The position numbers were made by a program, and so were the translations under genes. A DNA stretch of 64,000 nt from Pyrenopolyporus hunteri (lineage: Eukaryota > Ascomycota > Sordariomycetes > Xylariales > Hypoxylaceae), in contig CADCXC010000021.1 of assembly GCA_902806595.1 (NCBI GenBank), positions 186,001 to 250,000 on the forward strand, given 5' to 3'. This document shows positions 10,063-19,981 of the stretch, piece after piece. Every line of letters begins with the position of its first letter. Positions within the stretch are counted from its first letter, which is position 1. The notes beneath the pieces are model-generated. The model saw only the letters and a list, made by a program, of their open reading frames with translations, was not told the origin of the DNA and searched no databases.

Positions 10063-11940
10063 TCACATATTGGCAAAAAGATACTTCATTCCTGCCCATA
10101 TCTCGATGCCGGTGGGCAGGATTTGGCTTGCTGGCAACGTAAACCCGTTCCGACCCGTATCTCGAAGTTCAATGGCCCACCTTTGCCTCTTGGGTTAGCT
10201 TTTTAAACGATACTTCTAGCCTTTGGGCACGGCAGACTATTTTACTTACCCATACTCCGCCTTGTTTACGTCGGTGACGTAGTCATTACTACCGCCGGCA
10301 GTGGCGTATAGAGTGCTGCATGTTGGGCCAGCAGTGAAGGAAGTGCCGTAAGGTTGCAAAATAGCGTTGGCTACCCTCTTCGCCAGCGAGTTCTGCTGAG
10401 CCTGGTTTGCTGCCTGTGCAGAGCAAGACCAGCCGTAAGGCCTATATGATTCATGTCAGTGCCTGATGCTTGTAGTCTCATCGAGAGCTTAGCAAAGGGG
10501 TAATGAGACAGCTATGCTCACGTCAAGATGTATTGTCCGTAGCTATGCCAGTCGATATACAGCTTAATGCCGTTCTTGGCCGCTAGTTGATCACCCAAAG
10601 CTACAACGGAGTCAATTTAGTAGCGTTAAGGTCGGCATTAGCTGGAACTTACTTCGGATACCGGTGTTCTCGGGGGTGTCTCCTGCTGCGGCACCGCGAT
10701 ACCTGTGGAGGATATATATAGTTAGTATTTGTCTGGTTTAGCGCAATACACGTTCCCTTTAGTTAACATCGAGTAGGTGCAGTCAACCATATCGACATCG
10801 ACGAGTGTATGGTATCATGTAGCGTGTATCGGATTGAGAGACTCCAGTTCTCCAATTTAATACTCACGTTTCTAAGCCAAGTCAGTAAATTCTCAGATAT
10901 TCGGACCGAGAAGACTAGCAATAGAGAATTACGGAACTCTCTAACCTGATCCGGGATCCGTGGAAGACCCTTGGCCATCCCACTTATATGGCCAATTTCG
11001 GTTGACATCCGTTCCGATGGCAGACGTCCCACTCCGCGTCTGTCGGTTTTTGCGCCACAGCCGGTTCGAGGTTTGCGTGTAGACAAAGCCTGTCGTTGGA
11101 GATGAGCTAAGGTTTAGGACGCTGGGGCTGCATTCACCTACCATCAGGGTTGACAATTGGCAAGATATAGAAGTCGTAATCGTCGAGGAACCCTTTGACA
11201 GTCGTGTCGTTGTTATAGTTGGCGACTAGTTGGTACGTGATGTACTCAACAACCTAAGGTGCGACGTCAGCAACACCGGGCTATTTTGGCTTACGATCGC
11301 TAGCCACCTTTGACGAGATCCATTCGCGGGCGTGGACGTTGCCGTGAAAATAGACGGCGGGCTTAGAGTCTTTACCGCCACTTCCCCAGAGATGGATGCC
11401 TTGGATATCGCGCCCCTCGAAGGATTTCCCAGCTGTGATGAGCTCTGAGTTGGATGAAAACGAGGATTGTATATCCGTTATGAACTTCAAATGGTCGTTA
11501 TAGGCGTGGTACGCGTCAAACCACGACAAGCTTGGGAGAGCTTCAGCACTCAGTTCTAAGCGGCGTCAGAATACGTCTATGTGCTTATGCTCGCGACGCT
11601 CGAACCAACCGGGATACTCAGCAAGCTCCCCTTCGAGGGCGATGTCAACTCCAAGATCTTCAGTTAACACCTCAGAGGTAAGGTTCAGCGCATCGAACAA
11701 GGAGAGATTCTCTGGCGGAACCGCGACATCGTAGCGCTCCTCCCTATCATGAGTATGGCCGTGGTTATGAGTGAGGTCGATTGCCTCAAGGGTCGCCAAT
11801 TGAGCTTCGAAAGCCGTAACATCATTTCCCGGTGATACGCGGAAGACCTTGTAGCCGTCATACACAGCTCTACCCCGCCGATCGAGCCGTAAGGCAACTG
11901 CTAGAGGTGCGACGAGCAAAAGATAGTGAAGGACCTTCAT
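10063..11940 (-). CDS. Secreted zinc carboxypeptidase (peptidase family M14A)
   Basis: Extracellular metallocarboxypeptidase A-type zymogen that trims C-terminal residues from peptides. Nine phased exons: 11610-11940, 11308-11555, 11142-11253, 10946-11089, 10868-10871 (4-nt microexon), 10653-10702, 10522-10600, 10250-10441, 10063-10180; 425 residues. Residues 1-17 are a signal peptide (MKVLHYLLLVAPLAVAL), then a propeptide to about 115. Zinc ligands are H185 and E188 (FHGNVHAREW) and H315 (YIDWHSYGQY); the substrate residues DVNRNW and catalytic E391 (WAIELRDTG) are present, so the enzyme looks active. Length and domain order fit fungal M14A. Odd points: an in-frame TGA after residue 123 of the unspliced frame is removed only by a 54-nt intron with weak donor GTTGGT (11556-11609), and intron 2 uses GTGGCT. 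The neighbours are unrelated accessory genes. Confidence 0.87.
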
Positions 11941-12007
11941 GGCGGCGATTGTGAGCTGAGGAGGGCGACTTTCTAGGGAGAAAGCGAGGTGGTGGGCCGA
12001 CGATGTC

Positions 12008-12014
12008 CTTTATA
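12008..12014 (-). promoter_or_regulatory. Probable TATA box of the carboxypeptidase gene
   Basis: On the minus strand the word TATAAAG lies 68 bp upstream of the carboxypeptidase ATG, a plausible spacing for a fungal TATA element given a short leader. No other strong core element is evident. Confidence 0.4.
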
Positions 12015-13208
12015 TCTGAACTTACAATGACAATAGCCCGCTGCAATGGCGACGCCAGATCCGCAGCAGCAGTGTCGCAACGGATGAGCCCTGCGTCTAC
12101 CCGATCGGGCAGGTAGTCCTAACGTGGGCGACGCGAATCTAGATCAATAAGCTTTAGCTTACCCCATATGAGCAACATATGCGCGCAGTTGACGGTCACC
12201 TTTGCAGAAGGTCCCAGGAACATGGCAGAGGAAGGTTGGGGGAGAATATCCCAATCAAGGGGAAGCCCCTAACTACACCTAGCCAATTTAGCCTACCGGA
12301 GCGTATAGTGCGGGATGGTTCGAGTATATGTAGGTAGATAAGCTTCCTAGATTCGGATCATTGGCTGTCAGTTAGGGGGCCCCGTTTATTGAACATTAAA
12401 TGCCGAGCCGTCTATACGATCTTGCGTTGACTGTTATTTCTTGCGTAGTTGCGCGGATATGCTTGGGCCACTTCATCCGAGAATCTCGTGAATGATTCCA
12501 CCCCCCTCATGAGGACTACTACCATCCCTGCTCGGCACTGGTAACGTGCCTACGCAGTCAACGAACTTCCTACTATAGTAGATTGTAACGATATAGGCGC
12601 TAATAAGCCAAGTAATAGACGGGGCCAAGGCCGCTGGTAGGCACCTACAGAACGAGGAGTAAAGATCGTGCAATTGTAGTGCCCTTGATCTGCCTGCCTA
12701 ATCTAGGAGTAGTGCGCTGTTGGGCGTTGAGACTATTATCACGTCAACGAACTACTCGGGGCTATTCGAGTATACCGTTAATTAGTACCTACCTATGTAT
12801 GGCATCACGTCGGCGTGTTATATCCAAGTTTCAGCCACCTTATTGGGGGTTGTTGGCATATTATAGAATAATCGGTAACCAAACTCTGACTGACGAGATG
12901 GTTATAGAAGTATTGCATGGCAGGTACGTTTAATTAAAATTCCTGTTGGGAGAGTAGAGGTTAGCAAGGTAGGAGGAAGTTTATAAAAATACCTAGGTTA
13001 ACCATAGAGAAATATATAATATCTATTCTTAATGATTATTATCGTTAATTAGTAAAGATAAAGCGCGTACTCTAAATGAAAACCAAATTGTATACCTACC
13101 TATATAGAAGGAGATTTGAGGCGGTCAATAGCGGGATGGATACCTCTTTATTATGTATTGTTGTTGTGCCTACCATATTTACCAACTACTATTCTATATA
13201 CCTACTAT

Positions 13209-13241
13209 GTAGGTAGGTAGGTACGTACGTACGTACGTACC
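13209..13241. repeat. (TAGG)n to (ACGT)n tetranucleotide tract
   Basis: A short TAGG array is followed directly by about five GTAC/ACGT units. The ACGT part is self-complementary at every 2-bp offset, so the tract can form a hairpin and is likely length-variable. Confidence 0.8.
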
Positions 13242-14929
13242 AGGTATATATAGTCGCATTGGCTTCGAAACATTGCGTCCTCAAAGCACCATGCACTGAT
13301 TAAAGAAATGGCCGGTGGCCAAGGATTCGTCTAAACCAGTGTAGATATTAGTGGACCGCATGGCCTTGGGGATTAATGTGCGAAGTTATCTTACGCTAAG
13401 TCGTGAATGCCCGAGAATACCTATCCTCGTGCGGAGAATCTGCCTGATATAAATTCTCCCGTGGCAATCCTTGAATATTCTCAGTTTTTTATTGATGTGC
13501 AGTGCTTGGAGGTTGCAATGTTGTGAAGCGAATGCTAGGTAGCTAGCGACTGAGATCAAGGGGGAACTTCAATATTATGCTGGGATTTGAATGGGGTAAG
13601 GTGCGGAGCGCCCTCCTCGTTGATTCGAGCTGATCTCGGTGTTACGATCCAGCTCTGTTTACGCTTAATATCCTCCAACTTAAGGGGGTTAGGGGAAGAA
13701 GGCGGAGGGGCTATTGAGTATACCGTCTAAGACGTATAATATGTGTTTACAGCTGAAGATGGGTACCTAATGCGTGGTAAGCACGCGTTCGTAGTTAGTC
13801 CCATGAGTCTACTTACACGATGCTGTTAATCGGGACTACCAACTGTGCCCAACTTCGTACCGGTGGCCGTCTGTGTTTGTGTCTATGCTGGGTTTTGGTT
13901 TGATACCTTTACATAGTACGCAGGTAGTACTGTGAGCTTGACCTCGGGATCGGGGAGTCGGACGTCGTATATACCACCTACATATTCCTCGCCGATCTCT
14001 AGGCTAGTGCTGCAAAGTAACGTAGGCCATTTTGATCAAGGCTAAGCATGACGTCGCTGTGAATTGTTTCCACTTGCCGGACACCTAGTGTATTTTTGAT
14101 AATATCAATGGTAGATATATAGGTTAACTACGGTACCTATCTAGGTACGTCTTAATGCATATAGGTGTGGTGATGGGGATCTTTTTTTTTTCTCGAAGTT
14201 TTTAAGTCTTGTTATCCCACTGGCTTGGTGTATTGTATAATGCATGGTTGAGATTAAGGCGATCTGGAGTATTGCAGAACCGGAGATAGTGACCAATTAG
14301 CGACGGGGGCGAGGGGATCTGCCCCTGAGATAACGCCCTGTAGCAATCACCGAGGTCTAGAACAATTGGCCAGGGATCGTCTCAAGTGGGCGCTTGTGGG
14401 GGTGGATGTCAAAAAGCGATCTCCAATCCTGGCGAACATCATCGTCTCTGCGACGGGCGCTGTTTCATCGACCTTGCTTTAACCGTGGGTCTCTCCCTTT
14501 CGCCCCCCATCGATACTCAAAGATGTATGCGAAGCCGCCGCTGAATCTTCGTCAGGGCTCATGGTCTGAATAGAAACGCGGAAACATTGGGGTTCCCTTA
14601 GGCTGCCGCTATGAAACTTGATGGAAACTCTTCATTTTAAAAAAGGGCAGCTGCTTACAGGTCTCCTGAACAATGTTCTCGAATGCGAGGACGGGCTCAC
14701 AATGTCCAGTGTATATATATAGTCGTTGTATCCCAAGATGAAGCGCACGATGCTGTCAAGTTACGATACCCGGTGACGTCGTGTATTTGATCTTCGTTTC
14801 TTCGATTCTGCATCCTGCCGCGCGGGACCTTTCATTCTTTTCTAGAGCCGACCAATTTATTCTATATCCATTCCGAGGGTTTTCGCAACTGGAAATAATT
14901 TCTTTATTGGCTTAGAGCTATTCGCAACC

Positions 14930-16492
14930 ATGCAGTCTCTCATCCTCATATTTCTCGGCTTGGGCTCATTCACAGCCGCCTCGCCGATTGCATCTTCAAG
15001 GGTGTTTCGGAGGGCAGTGACGGAACTCAATCAGGCGGCGTTTGAAGAGGCCCAACAACCCGACAACACAGCTACGAGGGCGCTTTCTGGGACGCAGATA
15101 CGGGTATGGTAACCTTTGATGGCCGGGGGAGATCCCGTGTTAATGAATTATATCATAGACTTCTGACGGACGATGCTTGTTTGTCGACGAGCTCTCGGGA
15201 GACTTCCGGGCGAACCTCACACCGATACAGGTAGCCGAATGCGGCACTACAGATGGGCAGGGATGGGACATTATTACGGCTGGGAAGCACAATAATGTTG
15301 AAAACTCGATGCTTGTCGTGAGCACTTTGGTAAGTACCTATGTGCGAGTCTTTTTTTTATTATTATTATTATTATTATATAAATGCACCCTATAACTAAG
15401 ACCTCCTTAGACGAACGCTTGCTTCAACTTCGATCCCAGGCGCGCAAGTGGCAACCAAGTCATCTTGTTTAGCTGCGGGGGCCGCGCAGATGGTGGCGGC
15501 GAAGTTACTGACTCTCAACTATTCCCCTTTACCGGTACCGACGGGCCTCTCACATTCTCGCCTCAGAATAGCCTGCAGTCTTGCTTCACCGTCAAAGGAA
15601 ACGTCATCGACGTGGCCCCTTGCGCTGCTGGTGATTCTAACCAGCAATTCGCATTCGGTAATGCCCCGGCGGCTGGTGACGATACAGCGCCCCAGACCAG
15701 CGCCCAAGCGACGGCCACTGCCAGCGCCACCGCTCAGGATCCGGGCCAATCGGTAACGACATCCGCCTCGGACGCTCCTTTACCAACGGCAACCGATATC
15801 GGAGCTGGCGGAATCCCTAATCCTACCGAGGCCGTCCCCGTGTCTCGCGCTGGCGGAGTGCTACAACCCACTGCAGTAGCGGAGTCGCATCAACGAGACG
15901 ACACGGCTACGCGCGCTTTCACCTCCGTCAGTATACAGGCACCGAACGGCCAATGCCTCTTCATCGACCCGACCGCTGGAGACTTCCGCGAGAATCTTAT
16001 CCCGGTCGCCCTGGTCGACTGTGCTGGGACACCTAATGAGAAGTTCGACATCATAACGGCGGGGAAACACAATAACGCCCAGAACTCGGCATTGATCGTG
16101 AGCAGCTTGGTAAGTCCTACTGGCATCGCTATTTTATCGTCATAGAACCTTCCTAACATCTCGTCAGACAAATGGCTGCGTTAGTTTCGATGGACGACGC
16201 CCGGCGGGCGATACGGTGACGCTTTTCTCTTGCGGAGGACGAGCGGCCGGAGGTATGTAACCATCGTCTTCCCTTAAGACTCTTTTTTTTTTTTTTTTTT
16301 GTGACGCTAACACTTACCTAACTAGAGGGCGAAACGAACAACGGACAATTAGTTCCGTTTACTGGTGGAACAAGCCTAGTCTTTGCGCCGGAGAGCGAGC
16401 GCAATGCGACCTGTATCGTACCAGGAAACGGTCGGCTCGACTCTGCCCCGTGTGCTGACGACGGTTCGCAAGTCTTCACCATCCTAACGTAA
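14930..16492 (+). CDS. Secreted protein with two duplicated beta-trefoil/ricin-B-like modules
   Basis: Five phased exons, 14930-15103, 15159-15329, 15411-16109, 16168-16252 and 16326-16492, give 431 residues. Residues 1-17 are a signal peptide (MQSLILIFLGLGSFTAA). Two homologous modules follow. In module 1 the string CLFVDELSGDFRANLTPIQV leads to WDIITAGKHNN, CFNFDPRR and LFSCGGRA; in module 2 CLFIDPTAGDFRENLIPVAL leads to FDIITAGKHNN, CVSFDGRR and LFSCGGRA. Each module is preceded by a related D.TATRA string, so the duplicated unit starts there. The modules are joined by a Ser/Thr/Ala-rich linker of about 80 residues. The Gln/Cys-rich pattern with CL-D and F-DP-R resembles fungal ricin-B-type beta-trefoil lectins, so sugar binding outside the cell is likely, but there is no catalytic domain and the fold is inferred. 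Confidence 0.75.
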
Positions 16493-16808
16493 GGGCTGCC
16501 GACAGTACTATTTACGGCTCCTATAGCTAGACTCGTTATAGGGCATCGGGACTGCCTGCTTTCTTTTCACTTTGAAATAAATTAAAGATCTATTTGAGCA
16601 TATTTGACGAAATGACCTATCACTTCTCTATCTGGGTGACACTACCTAATTTAAAGACGGGCTTGGACCTATAGGCGTCATGATATGATGCTAGTACCTA
16701 CGGTTTGGACATCCCCGCCCCCTATGTAACTTGAATGCATTATAGAGGGCACGAAAGCGATATCAGGAGGATGTTATATCATACACACCACAATGCTGGG
16801 TGTCCCAA
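16493..16808. other. Short convergent spacer
   Basis: This spacer lies between the 3' ends of the lectin-like gene and the NmrA-like gene, which converge. It contains an AATAAA-like word near 16576, compatible with polyadenylation on the plus strand. I see nothing else in it. Confidence 0.5.
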
Positions 16809-17750
16809 TCATGAGCGGCGCGGCGTTTCGAAAGGGCTCTCCGTGGCTAGCCAGTCCTCCATTGTCAGCATTCGGGGGTGGTCCTTACGCCGAGCTACGA
16901 GGTCTGCCTTGTAGCCGTCGCTCGCAAACCAACTGATCATCAATCCCAGCTCGGTGACCATATGCGTCAGCACGCTCCCAAAGAACCAATGGCTGATCGG
17001 GGCCGGAGATCCTGTCGTCTTGGCGAACGACGCATTAAGCTGTTCCCACGATAGCTCGTCGCCCGCAAGCCCTACGGCCCTCCGGTTCCAGCGCTCAGGA
17101 TCGATGAATGCCTTGGCGGCAAACACGCCAATGTCAGATGTGGCGATCCATTGCATAGGCTTATTTCCTAAGTGGTTGTGTAATGCAGCCATGAAAACTT
17201 TGGTCGGGAAGTCCGGAGCTAGGTTGTCCATGAAAGCCACCGGACGTAGGATTGTCCAACCCATACTCGCACCCGGCTTCCCGGGGCCGGTGGCGTCTCG
17301 GAGGTGACGCTCGATCTGATATTTGCTCTGAAAGTGAGGTATAGGGGTGGGGTTCTCCCACGACGCTTCATCGCCGCCGCGCTCGACGCTTCCATAGACG
17401 AAATGGCGGATTCCGGCCTTGATGGACTCGTCGACGAGGGCTTTGCCCTGCGCAACTTCGCTTTCGAGCGTCACCGCTTTTCCTACGGAGATCTGGACCG
17501 AATAGACGCCCCAGATATGCTGCTGGTGAACTTTGCGGGCTTCGTTGAAGAGCTCAGGGACGTTGTCTAGATTTCCCTGCACGAGCTTGATCGAAGGCGA
17601 CCTCTGGGTGAGGCGCTTAGCACCGGGACCGTCGACATCGCGTGTAACTGCGAGAATCGTGAACTTGCCAGGGTCCCGGTCGAGAAGTGCACTAATCACT
17701 GCACCACCCTGCTTTCCTGTAGCACCTGTGATAAGAAGGACTTTCGACAT
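16809..17750 (-). CDS. NmrA-like NAD(P)-binding protein
   Basis: Single-exon, 313-residue NmrA-like atypical short-chain dehydrogenase. It opens directly with the dinucleotide-binding strand and loop SKVLLITGATGKQGGAVISA (GxxGxxG-type), followed by LAVTRDVDGPGAKRL, which supplies the cofactor ribose/phosphate contacts. Downstream come VYGSVERGG, FQSKYQIERHLR (in place of a full YxxxK) and WTILRPVAFMDNLAP, all typical of NmrA/HSCARG proteins. Members act as redox sensors or as reductases or isomerases of secondary-metabolite clusters. The open frame extends 21 codons upstream without an ATG; the ATG at 17750 directly precedes the Rossmann strand and is preferred. It lies divergently beside a SnoaL-like gene, in a group of oxidative tailoring genes. 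Confidence 0.85.
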   Translation of the reverse strand: MSKVLLITGATGKQGGAVISALLDRDPGKFTILAVTRDVDGPGAKRLTQRSPSIKLVQGNLDNVPELFNEARKVHQQHIWGVYSVQISVGKAVTLESEVAQGKALVDESIKAGIRHFVYGSVERGGDEASWENPTPIPHFQSKYQIERHLRDATGPGKPGASMGWTILRPVAFMDNLAPDFPTKVFMAALHNHLGNKPMQWIATSDIGVFAAKAFIDPERWNRRAVGLAGDELSWEQLNASFAKTTGSPAPISHWFFGSVLTHMVTELGLMISWFASDGYKADLVARRKDHPRMLTMEDWLATESPFETPRRS

Positions 17751-18197
17751 ATTGGGCGATTGGTCGAATCTAACGGATGACGCATCTGTGATGCCGAGAA
17801 GGTCAGCAGCCACAGCGCGGGATTATCTAGATAGTTAATTGGAGAAGTCGCGTCCACATACGTCGACATATCAGGGTTTTGTTGGACTAACCCTCCTTTG
17901 GTGAAATAAACTCAAGGGAGGGTATAGGACGCCGCGTCAAACCTTTCGATGCCCGAAGCTGTCAGTGTCCGACCTAAACCTACGCGGAACCTTTAGTAGC
18001 AACAGGATGTAACACTTCCCTGCTTGGGGACTTGCGGAGGACCTTTAAGGATTTATTAGGTCCCTCCCGTCCGATGTACTGCATGCCTTACCCAGTCTCG
18101 CCTAGCTAACACAACCGTCGCCTACGACCTTGTGGTGGGTAGTAACTTACCACCTGCACATCCACAGCCGTTGGAACGAATCTTGTCGGTCATCATA
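17751..18197. promoter_or_regulatory. Divergent promoter region, NmrA-like / SnoaL-like
   Basis: About 450 bp between divergent start codons. The pair could be co-regulated from here. It contains several CGG and CCG words but no clear inverted CGG pair that I would call a Zn2Cys6 site. Confidence 0.35.
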
Positions 18198-18785
18198 ATG
18201 GACGAAGCCCGCTCTCGCCGGCGCAAGACCGTCAACGCGCTACTTGACGGGTACGGAAGCCTCTCGGTGCCTCAGCTTCTCACGACCACATCGTCGGATT
18301 TCTGTCACCAGGTACTACCAGAAAGCCTAGGCATGGCGCCTCGGAATAGAGAAGCGTTCGCTCAGCACGCGGCCGGAATCTTCAGTGTATTTGACCAATT
18401 CAGAATGGTCCCCAAGTCCGTCATCGACGACGTGCTAGGGAATGTCACGATAGTCCACGCACGGATGCAAGGGGTACTAAAGGGCGGGGGTGGAGAGTGG
18501 GCGAATGAGTGCGTAATGATGATTCAGCTGTCCCCTGACGGGACACAGGTCGTCAGGGTCACGGAGTTTGTAGATAGTGCGAAGGCTTTGGAGATGGCCC
18601 GGACGCATGCACCGGATAACTTTGGCTGCAACTACTCGGATTCGGATGACGGTATGCGTAAAAAGAGGGTGGAGGTAGATGGAATGGTCGGCTCTAAGTC
18701 GAAGAAGCTAATTTTCGGGCTGGGATTAGCTCAAGTAACGGCGGTAATATTCATGGTGTATTTGGCTCAAGGTCTTATATGTTAA
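18198..18785 (+). CDS. SnoaL-like (NTF2-fold) protein with C-terminal membrane anchor
   Basis: Intronless, 195 residues from the first ATG (MDEARSRRRKTVNALLDGYG); the open frame runs further upstream only without an ATG. The region LLTTTSSDFCHQVLPESLGM, followed by REAFAQHAAGIFSVFDQFRM and then FVDSAKAL, matches small NTF2-fold isomerases/cyclases/dehydratases that occur as tailoring enzymes in fungal polyketide and meroterpenoid clusters. After about residue 140 there is a charged linker, then a hydrophobic helix at about 170-195 (LIFGLGLAQVTAVIFMVYLA) at the very C-terminus, so the protein looks tail-anchored, probably in the endoplasmic reticulum. That anchor is unusual for the family. The NmrA-like gene is divergent and a DUF1772 gene follows on the other strand. 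Confidence 0.68.
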   Translation: MDEARSRRRKTVNALLDGYGSLSVPQLLTTTSSDFCHQVLPESLGMAPRNREAFAQHAAGIFSVFDQFRMVPKSVIDDVLGNVTIVHARMQGVLKGGGGEWANECVMMIQLSPDGTQVVRVTEFVDSAKALEMARTHAPDNFGCNYSDSDDGMRKKRVEVDGMVGSKSKKLIFGLGLAQVTAVIFMVYLAQGLIC

Positions 18786-19385
18786 GCTTATAAGGGGGGG
18801 CTGGAACCAACTTTCTTGCGTTATCCTTGACACCGCTTATCATTCCGCAGTTTGACTGTATGTATCCAAGGCCTCTTTTGACACAATCAAGCCCTATTCA
18901 GATACCTAAGCCTTTTCAATAAGTTTTAGTTTACTTATAACGAGCTTGTTAGTATCTCGCTATGACCGCGTCCTTCATGCCTACGTGAGGACGGTCGACC
19001 CAATGGAACAATACATAGAAGTGATATATTCTATTATCTAGTGGGTGGATAGGTCCCTTGGCGAGGAGTCTACATCATACTGTCGGAGCCGAACTCTTAA
19101 TCTAAGGTAGAATTCCTCGATTTCCTATCTAGTATAGAGCCTCTTTAAGTCTCGAATGGGTAGTGCGCCGATACATGTGATATGAGACACATGGATATGT
19201 GGTGTAAGAGTGGGATGAAAAGGAGTCGGGAGGTTCGGTTAGAATTTTCTGCGGAGCGCATTTGGTTACCAGATGTGTCCACCGGTACTTCGCCATTAAC
19301 ACTCTCGGTGCCAATGTTCCCAATAGAATCCTGAGCAGCGGCCGGATTGCCTAAGTTTTCATAGTACCACCCCCTTGAACGTTTC
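18786..19385. other. Convergent spacer, no gene seen
   Basis: About 600 bp between the 3' ends of the SnoaL-like and DUF1772 genes. It has only short open frames without motifs. Confidence 0.5.
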
Positions 19386-19981
19386 CTAATGTCGCTTTAA
19401 TAGTTGAAAAAGCGCTAGAGACCCAGCAACAACCGGGGTAATGAGACGGACGGTGTTGAATTTGATCCACTTTCGAGCATAGCTCTCAGCCTGCTTAGGA
19501 TCAACTTTGCCCTTGGGCTCGCGCAAGGCGTCAATTTTCTGATTGATAGGTTGCATGTTGGCGGCGGAATGGACGACCGTGATGAGATGGCAGAGTGCTG
19601 AGACGGCGTACGGCCGCCAATCACCGAGCCAGCCGTTTGGTCCTTGAGTAGAGGCTACCCATGACGTGTAGGCATAGCCAAAGATCCCTAGCGTGCTGAT
19701 GGGTCGGAAGAATTGGTTGCCCACAACCCAGAACACAGGCCACTGTCGACCTAGTAATCGAGCGCGAGCGGCATGCTCGGGCGACGATGGCGGCGGGAAG
19801 TCAACTAGCAGGGCAGGTACACCCATAAATGACTGCGTGATGGCATTGCCTGTGCGGGCCGAGAAGATTAGGACCGTCTATTCCGATATTCCCAATCAGC
19901 CTTTACTCGTCTTTACTCACCAAACAGGATGAAGGAAAACGCGACGGTAGTTCCAAGAACGGCTTCGGTGGGGACAGGCAT
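19386..19981 (-). CDS. DUF1772 / anthrone-oxygenase-like membrane protein
   Basis: Two exons, 19921-19981 and 19386-19849, joined by a 71-nt intron (donor GTGAGT, acceptor CACAG), give 174 residues. The spliced start reads MPVPTEAVLGTTVAFSFILFGGNAITQSFMGVPALLVD, with a first membrane helix containing a small-residue and Ser motif and VPALL after it. Three more hydrophobic segments follow (around FWVVGNQFFRPISTLGIFGY, VSALCHLITVVHSAANMQPI and VRLITPVVAGSLALFQLL), with the conserved block ARKWIKFNTVRLITP near the end. This is the DUF1772 family, which includes the anthrone oxygenases that turn anthrones into anthraquinones without a cofactor. Many family members have unknown function, so the activity is tentative. 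It sits between a SnoaL-like gene and a P450. Confidence 0.8.

Larger units (their letters stand above)
11941..14929. other. 3-kb gene-poor gap
   Basis: No supportable gene. The left 100 bp is the carboxypeptidase promoter. Around 13200-13245 there is a TAGG repeat that passes into a (GTAC)n run. The remaining DNA has only short open frames with no known motif and no phased splice chain. Confidence 0.6.

Noticed and set aside
13209..13241. TAGG array as interstitial telomere
   Set aside because: The unit is TAGG/CCTA, not TTAGGG, and it grades into ACGT repeats, so it is better read as the local spacer repeat.
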